From: Rotaria socialis
Lineage: Eukaryota; Rotifera; Eurotatoria; Philodinida; Philodinidae
Length of the DNA stretch: 64,000 bases
NCBI GenBank assembly: GCA_905331475.1
Contig: CAJNYU010001862.1
Span: 53,894-117,893, forward strand
Reading direction: 5' to 3'
Shown one piece after another: positions 1-12,597 of this stretch (position 1 is its first letter; each line of letters opens with the position of its first letter). The position numbers were made by a program, and so were the translations under genes. The notes beneath the pieces are model-generated. The model did not search any database and had not been told where the DNA came from. It saw only the letters and a program-made list of their open reading frames with translations.

Positions 1-227
1 GGGAGAAATGTGATTTATTTATCTTTGCTTTTATATTATTTTGTAAAATATATGGAGATATAAAATTTGTTTTTTCTGGTGATGATTGAAATTTGTGAAG
101 ATATTTATATAATTTTCTTTTGCGTTTTATGAATTTTGCTTGATAGACATGATAGTAAATGTCAATGAAAATTGGATATAATTACAAATGTTAATGATTT
201 TCTTTCATATAGAAAATTGTATTACAG

Positions 228-2421
228 ATGAACGGAAGAAAGAAAGAAATAGTAAATGAACACGAGAATCACCAAGAAAAACGGTATTGCATAGCAATTC
301 AACTTATTTTCCCTTTTATGATTGCTGGATTGGGTCTGGTTACTGCTGGACTTGTGCTTGAACGTGCGAAGGTATTATTCTATATGTCAGAATAAACATT
401 TTCATACAAATATAAATAATAACTTCAATAGATACAACAATATTGAATACATGAGAATGCTTCTATAATTAGTTTTCATTCAAAGAAATGCCAGTAATTG
501 TCTGCAGTAGCTATATCTCTCGAGATGATTATGGCAAAAAGACAAGCTCGAACAAAAGTGTTTTTCGTTAATTCAGGGAGAACGAGTGAAGAGTGCCAAA
601 AGGAATAACGTCATATTTCAAATGTCAGTATGACATAAAAAAAAGAAAACTTCTTGATGATTCAAACGAGTTTTTATTGATAAATCATAAAGTATTGAAT
701 TCGTTAAAAATGTATCTCGCTAAATTTTATAATCTGATGATTTGTACAATGGGATTTATTCAGACTGAACTGATATAATAACTGTATTGATCTTTGGAAA
801 GCTTATTTTTGAATTTTCTAGGAATTGAAAGTATTCAAAGAAATAACAGCAATTTATATACTCATTCCAGCTTTACTTGGTTTAAAAGGCAATTTAGAAA
901 TGACATTAGCTTCTCGTTTATCTACTCATGTATGCTATGAAGTTTAGTTTTTATTTATATTACTATTCGTTGAATGTTTTAATCATAGGCAAATATTGGA
1001 ACCATGGATACAAGAAGTGAATTGAAAATTTTAATTATTGGTAATATTGTTCTCATACAACTACAAGCTATTGTTATTGGCTTTCTTGCTGCTATTGTAT
1101 CTGTTTTTATCAGCTGGATAGCACAAGGTCAATTTAATTTTCAGCATGCTCTTGTTTTATGTAGTAGTAGTGTTTCAACAGCATCTATTGCATCGTCAGC
1201 ATTATGTATTTAGAAATGATTTTAGTTTATTTCAAACTCTATAAATGAAATATTTATGATTTAGGTTTAATTATGATCACAGTTATTGTTGCATCTCATA
1301 AATCTTGTATTGATCCAGATAATATTGCTACGCCCATAGCTGAATCACTGGGTGATCTTATAACTCTTGTTATTTTATCTATTATTGGTAGTTTTATTTT
1401 TAAAACTATAAGTATGTAAAACTATCTTTTTATCGCAAATATTTTCTATTTTGTTTAAATCTTTTAAGATGATTATATATGGTTACCAATCGTAATAATA
1501 GGTTGTTATATACTTCTAATACCCGTGTGGACTATGATCTGTGCTCGAAATAAATATGTTAAAGATGCACTTATTGAAGGATGGTATAGAAATAAATTTT
1601 ATACAAAAAACAAATTTATTGAACTATTTTTTTATCAGGTCCCCAATCATAGCAGCAATGCTAATTTCGAGGTAAATATTTATGATCGTATTCAAATTAT
1701 CTAATAAATATTGATCTAGTACTGGTGGCCTAATTCTTGATTTTGCTGTTCAAACATTTCATAGCATTGCCGTTTTTCAACCATGCATGAATGGTAGAAG
1801 GATACCACTTTGTTTTTTTCTCTTTACTGGAAAGATAATTGTATCATATAGGCGTGGGTGGTAGTCTGGGAGCCGTACAAGCAAGTCGATTATCAACTGC
1901 TTTTCATAAAAAGGGCAAACCAGGAGAATTTATAAATGAAGAAGAAAAAAAGAATGCAGAATCTTGTCCGAATCCAATTAAAATATTCTGTTCAAAAAGT
2001 ATGACTAAATCCCCGTCTTATATAGACTGAATTAAACATACCTAAAATGTGTTGTTTTTAGGTAGTGCTTCATGCACAGTACGTGTTTTATTATTCATTA
2101 CCATACCTGGCCATTTAACATTTATGTTTCTTATTTGGCAATTGGCTATTGATCATATTCAATTCCCAGCTCTTTTTATCTTATACTATCTAATTGCAGC
2201 CCTTATTCAAGTAGAAAACGGAGTTTCTTTTCAAATAAGATAAAGTCTATTAAATCCTTTCTTTTTAGGTGGCTACTATTCTTTATATTGCTCAATGGTT
2301 GGTACCATTTGTTTGGAAACAAGGACATGATCCAGATAATACATGTATACCGTATTTAACATCTGCTGGGGATTTTCTTGGCACTGCTCTTCTTACATGT
2401 GTCTTTATACTTCTTCCATAA
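228..2421 (+). CDS. SLC41-family magnesium/divalent cation transporter, 10 exons, 344 aa
   Basis: Exons read as 228-371, 822-929, 989-1205, 1265-1411, 1469-1583, 1639-1671, 1720-1793, 1852-1998, 2062-2210 and 2269-2421. All junctions are GT-AG, and the frame stays open to the TAA at 2419. Homologues in this family move Mg2+ across cell membranes and contain two MgtE-like halves. The first half shows the family signature [20 protein letters not shown] (residues 64-83), followed by ANIGTMD. The second half shows the related [15 protein letters not shown] (197-211) and later [16 protein letters not shown] near the C terminus. About ten hydrophobic segments are visible. Human SLC41 proteins are longer (about 500 aa) mainly through an N-terminal tail that is missing here. 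The ATG follows directly on TTACAG, so an upstream exon or a trans-splice acceptor at 227 is possible. The family call is firm from the motifs; the exact start is less so. Confidence 0.9.
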
Positions 2422-5400
2422 ATCGGCTATTTATTTATATATATATATATATATATAAGTATATGAGAGAAAAAAGGAAGAATATACTTGTTATATCATT
2501 TATGTATTTTTTATGGGTTCTGATGAATCGTTTTTGTTCTTATGCATTTATTTGGGAATTTATAAAAAAAACTGATTGAATGAACAAAAGAATGTATCTA
2601 TTTTGGGGTTTATTCTATTTTATACATTTTTAATTATCTCAGATCATAGTATGAAATTTTCTTTATGAAAGGTTTTTCATTAATATCATGGAAGAAAACA
2701 ATTTTTTATGATCATTCCTAGAGTAGTTTGCACTATTCATGTTTTTAATAATCTGAGGAAACTAAAGTGGCATGGTACTTACGCGATATTTCTCAAGGTT
2801 AAACGAATTGCTTTTTAATGATGAGAAAATATATTCATTCAAACGTCCTACGCATCGAAATAATATTAATAAAAAAACAATTACAGACATAAAGTTCATC
2901 GCTGTATTCTTTTTGTTTTTTTACAGATAAATCGAGTCATGTATCCCTAGTGACACGACTATCACAATTTGTTGCTTTGATAAATTTAATTATGGTGAAT
3001 TTCATGAAATAATGAACAGATTTTATTCGTAAAATAATTAAATTTTATCAAAATAATTGCATTCAACAAAACAAGCCAAGAAATTAACGTCTTGAAAGTT
3101 AGAAATTGTTAATATTCTGCTAGATAATTATTTTTTTAGTTACTAGCTAAGTTAATAGGAGATGCATGATAAAATTTGTTCACTTTATAATCTTCAGAGT
3201 TCTGTTTGAATCAAGTGTATTATTTTCATCAAAGGTGAACCCGTATCGTTGATCGTTGATTTATTTATTCAGTGATCGATCTCACAGTGTAAATTTCGAT
3301 AGTATTTTATTTCAAGAGAAACACACGAAAGCTATGAATAATATTTACTGATAATCTAATATATTTTGCCTCTAAATCAAGGGGAAAAAAGTGAAACTCA
3401 CACTACTGCAAAATAGACTTGAAGTACAGCAGGAGTACAGTGAAGTAGAGTGGGAGTTCAGTGAAGTACAGTCGAAGTACAGTCGGAGTACAGTAGGAGT
3501 ACAGTGGAAACGCAGCGAGGTATCAACTGACTTTCTCAATCATATATTTTTCTTACTAATGTATGATATCATTTAATATTTAGCTATCTAATCATAATCA
3601 TGATTAGTAGAAGTTGTTTTCTCGCTTATAATACTATCGAAAGATGTTCACAGTGACTCTCCAAACTCATCCTTTTTCTGATTACTGGTACTCAATTAGA
3701 ACCAAGTTTTCAAGTGGACATCGGTAGTATTCATTAATCATAAAATATCATTCTATGTGTTAAAAAATCATTGAGTTGAGACAATAATGTAAAAATATAA
3801 TAAAATAAAAATAAAATTTTTTTATTTAATTAAATGCAGCACAATAGATTATGCTTGCTCAAATTCATAGCAATTCGAAAAAAAAAACATTGAAGATGCT
3901 GTTTTCTATAAACGTAAATTTTCGATCCTAGTGAGGATCATCATCAAACGAGTAACAATGTCGATGTAATATCAATGAAAATGCCAATAACATTGATATT
4001 CCAAATTCTAATTTGTCGAATAGCTGCTGATAATAGTAAAAAATCATTGAGTTCTGTTGTTCAGTTGATTTCTTTTGGGTGCTGATGAGGCTATTTGTGG
4101 GTGTTGAGTTTGTACCTAAATTGATGAAAACGGATTAAATATTGTTTTTGTGGAACTTTGAAATTTATCGTTTTGATTAGTAGGATTATAATGTGTTTTA
4201 GAATGATGTGTCTGTGTGTTTGTTGCGAAAAATCATGCGGTTGGTTGGATTCGAGCGTTTTCTGTTTCTTTTGTTTCCCGATGTCGGCTTTGTTATTGTA
4301 GTTCTTTATACTATGGAGGTGGGAAGAGAAAAGTCTATTCGTTCTAGGTTGATCGTTCTAAAGCTAATGTTGTGAGGGGACGCTCATTTTAATCTCCTTA
4401 ATTTTTATTCTACAAATTAATTTTTTGATCGGCTACTTGTTTGGTATTTTTGAAGGTAACCTAATTAGTTTTTTCTTAGCTACAATTAAGATATGGTTTG
4501 TGATAGATGGATTTTCCGATGGAAAATATAGATGGGTTTTTACGTTTGAATTTTGGAGAAAATATATTAGCTTATTATCGTTCGTCAAAAAACTTACACC
4601 GTCGCTACCAAAGAATATTACTTGATCTTAAATTTCTCAAAAGGTGTAGATTTGCTGATGTTATTCCAAAATTTCTATGGTTTAAAATCTCAAATAATGA
4701 TCTTCCCAAGAGAATCATTTAGACAGTAGGATCTTATCGGATTCCGACAAGGACCAGACAGTGAATATATCGAATACCATATATGTTTCAATAAAACCGA
4801 CGAAATCTTATGGAATTCTTGAACACGGGCCTACAGTCGGATCCTTGGTATTTGATCCAATCGGATCCGATGTTGGATTTTAACGAAATCCAACTCTAAT
4901 GAATCACCCTTGTGCTGAGCTCCGATTGCTACTTTTTACAAATATAGGAATCCTTAGAGGATTTAGTTTGTCAAATATATAGGATTTTCGATAAAAGATT
5001 TTGAGACATATTCTACCGAATTAAAGAAAGTTGATACATATTTTTTTCAAAATAGAAGAGTATTACCGATATATAATGCTCGAAGCGAGAGAAAATTTCA
5101 TATCATTTTTTGTCAAAATCGGAGAAAATTGAGTTCATATTTTTCAAAAGCAGGAAGGGGTACCCTCCCCTCCCCGGTCGCGCCGCCACTGCCTAAAACC
5201 AATTAATATCAAACACGTAAAAAGGAATGAGAATTGTAGACTGGCATTTGATCATCAGTACTTTTAGATTCGAAATTCATTAGTATGTTTCTAAATCTCA
5301 ATCTTTATTTATGTCCAAACTAGAATTGTGATTTACTTTCGATCAATATTGATTAAACAAGATAGATAATGCGGCTCTCGTTCTTAGCAAGCAATACTCT

Positions 5401-5462
5401 AAAGTTATTGTCTTCATTTTTCAGCTTATTTCGTCGTATATAAAAGACATGTTGACCATAAT
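2422..5462. other. AT-rich intergenic region, no gene recognised
   Basis: No coding exon recognised. It begins with the likely 3' UTR of the SLC41 gene and a (TA)n run at about 2438-2458. Around 4735-4890 there are several copies of GGATCCGA/TCGGATTCC-like words that resemble the foldback elements near 55.7-58.5 kb, but I could not define ends. Around 5160-5195 there is a GC-rich patch (GGTCGCGCCGCCACTGCC) that looks like one end of a decayed element. Confidence 0.5.
3418..3520. repeat. Degenerate short tandem repeat (GNAGTACAGT-like)
   Basis: About nine imperfect copies of an 11-12 bp unit centred on GAGTACAGTC or GAAGTACAG lie head to tail. They create a small open frame that I do not regard as a gene. 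Confidence 0.7.
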
Positions 5463-5470
5463 TTGAAATC

Positions 5471-6538
5471 CATAGATGTCATAATACCATTACACTGGGT
5501 ATCGTGATTTCCAAGTCATAATACCCATCGAATTTTTTTTGGGGTATTACCCTTAGTGTATCAACTTTTATTTAACTATATGTTTTAAGTTGAGGAATTT
5601 GAGTTGTTTTGGGGTATTACCCTAAAGCGTAACAACTTGGATATCCTCGAAGAAATACACAAAACAACTCGAATTTGCATAAGATGCTCAATTCGAATTT
5701 GAATATAATTGATTCATGTACTGCACAGTAACACCTCGGAAAAACTTAAGGCACAGATATTGCTACAGAAAAATGCAAATAATATCATTTTATCTGAATT
5801 GTTTTTTAAATAATTTGAATTTAGACATGCATATTACTTAGACTGAAATGTATGGCATAAGTTATGATTCCTAGGAGCCTTCCCTGGATTCCTGACAATG
5901 AGTAACATTGGTAGAGGGAAGGCTACCGCTGCTGAAAGCAAGCCGGACCCTACTACATGAATGTCTTAGACTTCTAAAAGAATGCGTGAACTTGCTGAAA
6001 CCATGTATCAAATTGCTAAGATTATTTCTCGACTTCCAACACCCTTGTCTCACGTTGTTGCCAGTACGGGTGGAGTCCTTCGAGAGACACCACAGGTACC
6101 GGAATACATACTTGTGCTGTTAGATACTTCATACAGGTTACTGCAACTGTGCCTCATCTTGTTACAGATATTCAAACCAACTTTCGCACAAATTAACCTA
6201 TACATCTCGGAGCACCCAATTTCTTCCAGCAAACACAGGAATGCATCTAACAACCTTAGGTATGCTTCTATCAATCTGAGGTATGCTGCTAGAAACCTCA
6301 GGAATTGTTATTGCAAACGCAGGTAAGCTTGTAGCAGGCTCAACGTCATCAATGGATTCTTCGAAAATCTCGTTCTTATTTGATGTGGAATTAGGCAGCT
6401 TCTCCGAATTCCTTAACTTTAAAACATATAGTTATATAAAAGTGGATATCCTAGGGGTAATACACCGAATATACTTATAAAGTATGTTTAGCTGAAGAAA
6501 AAGTCGTTACCCGGTGTAACGGGATTATGGCATCACTC
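5471..6538. mobile_element. hAT-like non-autonomous element with internal 21-bp array
   Basis: The ends form imperfect inverted repeats: GATGTCATAATACCATTACAC from 5475, against the complement of the right end, GATGCCATAATCCCGTTACAC ending at 6534. Direct copies of TTGAAATC flank the element at 5463-5470 and 6539-6546, an 8-bp target duplication typical of hAT insertion. No transposase is readable inside. A second internal pair of GGGGTATTACCC words sits near 5540-5625. Confidence 0.7.
5929..6348. repeat. Degenerate 21-bp tandem array, about 20 units
   Basis: Units of 21 bp run head to tail, for example CTTCTAAAAGAATGCGTGAAC, TTGCTGAAACCATGTATCAAA, GCATCTAACAACCTTAGGTAT. One unit of 20 bp shifts the frame midway. 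Since 21 bp is seven codons, each frame reads as a leucine-rich heptad pattern, which explains the open frames at 5908-6326 on both strands. I regard these as repeat artefacts, not genes. Confidence 0.75.
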
Positions 6539-8499
6539 TTGAAATCAAAATAAACTTCATTTAAATATTCAAAGTCTTCATTACAAAATTTTCAAAGAAA
6601 TCTATGACAAAACAACAACAAATAGTATTATCTTTATTTAAACTGTTTGCTCTTCTATTAAAATCTATAGATGAAAAACAAAACTAAATAACTTCAATTC
6701 AATAACAATTATATAACTAGAACAAATCAATTTGAAACCATGAATTCGAATGGAACAGTCTCTAATTATTAAAGTTATAACTAAGCAATATTGTGCCTAG
6801 TTTTGCCATTAAAAAAACTTAAACAGTCCTGAGTAATGCTCAATTAAAATATGTCATTTAAATGATACATCTAGTACAATTTAAACGACTTGAATTCTAT
6901 TTTACTTTGTTATACTATGTCACTTAACAATTATTTTAAAATTTGCCACTATGAAATATATTGCAATCTGTCCATTTCATTCGTATTTAAAGTAAAAATA
7001 CATCGTAAGTAGAGAGTTATTAGCTATGTGAGATTATCACCTAGCAAGCAGTGCAACCCAACCTAAAAAGAACACAAAACAGTACAGAATGAAAGAAGAA
7101 AAATCGGACTTTTTGCGATTATTCGTTCTCTTTGTCATGTTCTGTGTCACAATTTAAATACGAATTCATTCATTTCTTATTCTGCGATATACACTCTTGT
7201 TACTTGTCGATTTCATATTTTTATACAAGGAAGGTGGCCTCACTACTTTTCTTTCTTCAATATTCGTTTTGAGTCAAACGGTGGTACACATCCATGCGTA
7301 CATACCTCACAACGTGTTCTTTTATTTGATTGGTTTAAAATATTTTATTTTCAGAGTTATTGCTTGATAAAAAGAAACAAGTCGATCAATTAATCAACTC
7401 AAATAATCGTACCAGAAGTACGGGGTTTTCTTAATGTTCAATCAATCGAAAGAAAATCAAGTAAGATAATAAATTTTTCCAGCAGTGCTATGAACAGAAC
7501 AAATTGAAATTTTAAAGATACAAAATATCTTCTATTAATGACGTTTCGTTATTTTCCATCAGAAATGAATTTTCTTCTTTTTTTTAGATTCGATTGGAAG
7601 AACTTTTTCAAATTACAACACTAATCTGCAAATCCCATGCAATATTTACTGCTTCTCTGGTCACCGTTGAGTTTTTACTTGCCGAAAAAATTCTTGTAAA
7701 TATTGATGTTTGAAATCTCTGTTAGTAACTTAATCTATGGCATAAATAATAAACTTGAGAAAATCTGAGCTGAAAAATTAAACGAAATAGTCATTCACAT
7801 AAGAAATTCTTTTTTGCAAAATAAAATATATATTAAATTTATTATTCTAGATTTTTATGAGAAATATTATGGGAAGCAATGATTATCTGGTTTTCAATAA
7901 GACATGAAACTATCATGAGCAATTTATATCGTATGATCAAAGAAAGTGTACAAGGTTGCCATGAAATTTTTACTTTTCTTCTGTCAATGATATATATGAT
8001 ACTAAAGTTCAAATGATATATGAGCTATATGAAGTAGTTTCGAGAGACACTCAGAAATGAATGATTGTCTCAATCGAGAGAATTTTTTTCCTGTAGTAGA
8101 ACTCAAAAAATGAAAGCGTTTTATTATAGAAAAAATTTTTTTTTCCTTCTTTCATTTTTTTTCTACTGTATAAAAAAAATGCAATCTAATGCAAATTTGA
8201 TACCTACATCTATTATGAATCATAAAAAAAATCATATTACCTAAGTAATTTGAGGTGATAATGATTTGTGTTTAAACTAAACTTTATCTATTGAAGATAT
8301 ATATATATATATGATAAAGAAAGAATGACTATTAATTATTATGCCTCGTAAGTTATTTTTCGAATGATATTATAATTTGTTTTTAAACTAGATAATTGTT
8401 CTAATCTTACTGATTTTTCTTCTAGAATATCAATACAGCTAGTTGGTTACAAATCCCCTGTTTAGATGTCTAAATGTTGTTGTTGATTAAATATAATCG
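6539..8499. other. AT-rich intergenic region, nothing recognised
   Basis: About 2 kb with homopolymer A/T runs, a short (TA)n at about 8298-8311 and no open frame with protein-like composition. The promoter of the gene at 8500 must lie here, but no clear element stands out. Confidence 0.5.
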
Positions 8500-9777
8500 A
8501 TGAGTCGATATCAACGACTTTACATATATATGTTACTTGGTTTTGCTATTTGGTTTTTAATTTTTATTAGTCAAATTTTATATTTTTCAACATTTTCGAC
8601 GTCCGATTACTGTTGGTTTTCGTCTTGTAAAAAGAAATTTTCAGTATCTAATATATCCAGACAACGACATAGAATCATAAATTCAAATGAAAAATCTATT
8701 CTGGCACGCATTCATCATCAACCTCTATTACAACGGTATGAATCTTATCATGTTAATTTCGTTCGCTTAACAAAACCTCGAACATCACCCAAAAAATATT
8801 TAATTTATACATGCAATCAGCCATGTGGTGGTTGGGGTGATCGAACTCGGAAAATAGTCGGTGCCTATTTATTGTCGTTAGTCTTAAATCGGACATTTCT
8901 TATAAATATAACATGGCCTTGCCCAATAACTCATTTATTAGAACCGAATTTTATAAATTGGAATCAAACAATAAAAAATTTGTCGAAACTAAAACATACT
9001 ACGATATATAATCTTTCAGCATCGGACAATGATTATCGTGAGGTAGTATCATGGACGGATATTGATGTAATTTTTTTTAAAGTTAAAGATCTGGCTTATT
9101 ATTCGTTATTATTGTGGCGTGATGATTTTTATCGTGTTCTTCACATACACTATGGTTTACACCGTTCAACGTTATTTATTCATACTGTATTTACATTAGT
9201 ATATGAATTGTTATTTAAATTAAAATCTCATCCACAATCTCATATAGATGAGATATCAGAAAAAATTCATCTGAGACATCTCTCATGTGCACATATACGT
9301 ATTGGAAAAAATCCAACGAATCCCAACGATGTAGTGTTTCCTAAACGTGAACGAATGAATACAACTGTAATAGAATTTTTAAAAAATATATCGAAATCCA
9401 ATGAATTGATGTTTATTTCAACTGACTCAGAAGAAATACAAAGCTACGCAAGAAAACAATTTCGTTCACGTTTATTAAGTATTGATGGAATTATAAGACA
9501 TATTGATCGTTCAGGAAAAAAATTAGCATGCGATGGACTCGAAAAAACTATATTAGACTTTTACATGATTTCACGTTGTCATACGATGGTTATGAGTAAA
9601 AGTGCTTTTAGGTGAGTTTGATTTTGAGTTTCATTCTTTTTTATTTTCATTCTTTGTAGTTTTTGGGCAAATACACGTCGATTGAAACCTTATGAGAATT
9701 TGTATATATATTGTGATGGAATAAAACAAATTCGTGGCCCAGGTGATTATGACCGATATCCGTATGGTCGATGTTAA
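8500..9777 (+). CDS. Fucosyltransferase-like type II membrane protein, 2 exons, 409 aa
   Basis: Exons are 8500-9611 and 9660-9777, joined across a 48-bp GT-AG intron. Residues 9-30 form a single N-terminal membrane anchor, as in Golgi type II glycosyltransferases. A glycine-rich stretch CGGWGDRTRKIVGAYLLSLV (109-128) resembles the nucleotide-sugar-side loop GLGNR-L of GT-B fucosyltransferases. HIRIG (265-269) occupies the place of the family's HxRRGD-type motif, STDSEEI (307-313) that of the ATDDEE-type motif, and SKSAFSFWA (366-374) that of the STFSWWA-type C-terminal motif. N-glycosylation sequons are present (for example NRT at 130). The second exon is needed for the last motif, which supports the splice. 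Exact donor, acceptor and CAZy family are not resolved: the second arginine of the canonical HxRR motif is replaced by isoleucine, so activity is uncertain. Confidence 0.7.
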
Positions 9778-10326
9778 GAATCAAAGCTTTGTTATTATTA
9801 TATACTAAATTTTTTGTCTGTTTTGCTTTTTTAATAAAATTTTACGATATAATGGACCGTGGCAATTGATAATTTATTATCAGTAAATAATCCTTCAATC
9901 GATGTCAAAGCGATTTTGTATGCGAATAAGATTCTATTAGTAATACGATTAATAAACATCTATGATGATTATAATGAAACAAGTATTCTGATTTTCTGAG
10001 AAATACTTTCTTTTCGCCAACAACTTCTTTGTTATTCGTGTCTGACATTAACACAAGATGCAACATGTGTTTTTAGTATATCATATTTACCATGATAAGT
10101 AGGCTTCCTTATATTTGTATTAATATATTATTGATGATCAACATGGGCATGTCGACTTAATCATTCATATACGAGAATCGTGCAAAGAAAGGATAAAGAA
10201 TCAACACAAGTAATAGCAGCAAAGATCAGTGACATATGTATATATATATATATACATATAAGACACGGGAGAGAGATCGCTCCATAAAAACCACATTGCT
10301 ATACTAGAAAGACAAACAAGAAAATA
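9778..10326. other. Intergenic, 3' UTR plus promoter of the Ly6-like gene
   Basis: Contains AATAAA-like signals just after 9830, a (TA)n tract at about 10239-10260 and no coding potential. A TACTAG before 10310 could be a splice acceptor upstream of the next start codon. Confidence 0.4.
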
Positions 10327-10954
10327 ATGCAGAAGCTTTCTATTTCTATGTTGATGGTGATGTTTCCTCTTAAGATTGGTATGAGTTGTTTTAGTCTTGA
10401 AAATGTAAAGCAGAATTTTATTGAATTGCTATTATTTAGTTTCATCAATATCATGTTACAAATGCTTATCAATTAATGGAAGTAATCCATCGTGTGAAGA
10501 TTCATTTCAAGGTGATGTAGCGAATGAACCATCGTTTCTTCAAGCACCATGCTTAACTCATTTACGTGGACGTGCAGGTTTATTTCCTGCAACACATTGT
10601 ATCAAATTAGTTGCTTATTCGAAAGGTAAAATGAAGGACTTTTATTTTTATTCTTCTCAATCGAATTCAGGTTCTCTTGATTATAATAATAAATCTTGAC
10701 TTCTCCTAGCACCTAAACCTACTCAATATATGTATCGAACATGCGGCCGCGATGAAGCTAATGATAATGGCATAGCTCATTCTAGTCATTGTGGTTTTGT
10801 TAAACTTCATTGGCTTCTGAAAAATCAACATTTTCGAGGTTGTTTACACACGTGTCATAGCGATGCATGCAATCGCACTTCTTATTCTAGTTATTCATTT
10901 TTGAACATTTTCTATTGTTTTAGTATATTTATTTTAGTTTTCTTCGGAGAATAA
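10327..10954 (+). CDS. Ly6/uPAR-domain, probably GPI-anchored surface protein, 3 exons, 160 aa
   Basis: Exons 10327-10378, 10440-10625 and 10710-10954, all with GT-AG borders, give one open frame. Residues 1-20 are a signal peptide. The mature part starts with the diagnostic CYKCLSINGSNPSCEDSF (23-40), has a central GRAGLFPATHCIK, then YRTCGR, and ends the cysteine-rich domain with CHSDACNRT, the classic CxxxxCN box of the three-finger fold. The last 20 residues are hydrophobic (FYCFSIFILVFF), as expected for a GPI-attachment signal. The pattern closely resembles the invertebrate quiver/sleepless-type Ly6 proteins. Ligand and partner are unknown. Confidence 0.85.
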
Positions 10955-12170
10955 TATGAACTAAATTGATATGTTGTGTATATTGTGATCAATTAATGTA
11001 AATAAAAAATTAATACTAAATAAAGATATCAATGATTTAACATATTGTTTTATTAATTGACATTGAGTAAAGGAGACTCGGAAAGGTCAAATATTCAGCT
11101 TTTTCTTAATGTATGAATTAGTAAAAATAGAATGCCTTAATAGATCAACGGTTTTCATGCTCAATGCACGATTTGATCACACCGAATTTTCTATTACCAT
11201 TAAATTTAATGCGAAAATAAATTTATATATTTTATTATAGGAAAAACAAAATGCTTGATTCTTTTTTGAACTTATGATGAAGTAAATCAACACTTCATAT
11301 TACTTTTTTTAACAAAAAAATCAACCAACTTTTGCATTGCAAAGAAAAAGGTGCGTAGTCAGCTTGAGATTGTTTCATTAAACTAATGTCTAGTCTAAAC
11401 ACTGACAATTTCAAGTACTTTCTACTTGATAAGAATGATAATTCATTAGCTATTGGGTAATGACTCCACAGATTTTGCACCATAAAGCTTGCTTTCTTTT
11501 TTATAAAACGAATCGGAATTAACATTCGAAATTTGAAGAGGATACTGCAAACTAATAAGTAATTACATACAATCTTAATGACTTGTAATAAATTACAGAT
11601 TCACATTGACTTTATGAAAATGAATAAAATATATTTGTTCTTTCAAAAACATCGGGCCATATTTTTCTATATGAAGAAAAATATTATTCATTAGAGGTGG
11701 TCTTTTCTTAGTATTTTCAATTTTTCCTTTCCATCATCATAATTGCATAGAAATTATTTTTGGGGCGTTTCTTGTTTGTCAACTACGATGACGTAAAAAT
11801 GAATATCAAATTCTGCAAAGCTGACTGTTGAACAATCTTATGTTAGCTGAATCGTAAAAAGAAATCTATTATTTTCTAAAGATTTTAATTGATATCGGTA
11901 ATTGTGGATCAGAATTTTTCTATTCGTCTTAATTGAAGATTTCTTGACGATCAAAGCAAGAATATCAACTACTGATAATGAACGAAAATAAAGCGAACCC
12001 GATACTGGTTGTAATGGTTTTCTAAAATAAAATCATATTTTATTAAGTAAAGAATCAACTGTTCCGAATAGAAGTATTATTGGTTTCTGATTTGTTTACA
12101 TATAGAAAAGTGAATTAATGCGAATCATGAACGAGAAGATTTCGAGTACAATAGTAGCTAATGAAATATG
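10955..12170. other. Intergenic AT-rich region, nothing recognised
   Basis: It starts with AATAAA-type polyadenylation signals around 11000-11025 after the Ly6-like gene. The open frame at 11295-11525 (-) has no recognisable motif and low-complexity composition. Confidence 0.45.
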
Positions 12171-12178
12171 GCATATAT

Positions 12179-12589
12179 CAAGGGGGAAAAGGCGGATTTG
12201 GGATTTTTTAGGACTTTTGAGATTTTTAAAATCCCAAAATCCAAAATGTGAATGATGAAATTTCCATCTGAATTTTTTCCCATATGTAAGCCTCATGATC
12301 CTTAGAATATTCTAAAATTTTCAGCGCAAACAGATATTTCCTTCTCAAGATAATGAATGCGCAAGAAATGCTCATTTCACGGCGTGGTCAGAAAATCCAG
12401 TTTTTTTGAAAATTCAATGTTTTAAGAAGGAAACATTTGTTCGAGTTGAAACTTTTAGGATCTTTTATGGACCATGAAACCTATATATGGGAAGAATTTC
12501 AGGTCGAAACTATGTCATTCACAGAGGGGAAAATGCTTTTCAATTTATGGGATTTTGAAAATCCCAAAAATCCGCTCTTCTCTCCCTTG
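12179..12589. mobile_element. hAT-like MITE, 411 bp
   Basis: The left end starts CAAGGGGGAAAAGGCGGATTT and the right end is its approximate complement (AAATCCGCTC...CTCCCTTG). Identical 8-bp flanks GCATATAT lie at 12171-12178 and 12590-12597. The interior has GGGATTTT/AAAATCCC words in both orientations and no transposase. The two small open frames inside are artefacts of the inverted arms. Confidence 0.8.
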
Positions 12590-12597
12590 GCATATAT

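Noticed and set aside
593..778. Small open frame in the first SLC41 intron
   Set aside because: It lies between two well-supported exons, has a basic AT-rich composition and no motif.
4735..4890. GGATCCGAT-rich stretch as another CCCAGG foldback element
   Set aside because: Internal words are similar to the 55.7-58.5 kb elements, but no TA-CCCAGG or CCTGGG-TA ends could be found.
5160..5195. GGTCGCGCCGCCACTG patch as a MITE end
   Set aside because: It resembles CAGTGGCGGC-type element ends, but no matching partner end or target duplication was found nearby.
5871..6480. Several overlapping open frames on both strands
   Set aside because: They follow from the 21-bp repeat period, which keeps frames open on both strands.
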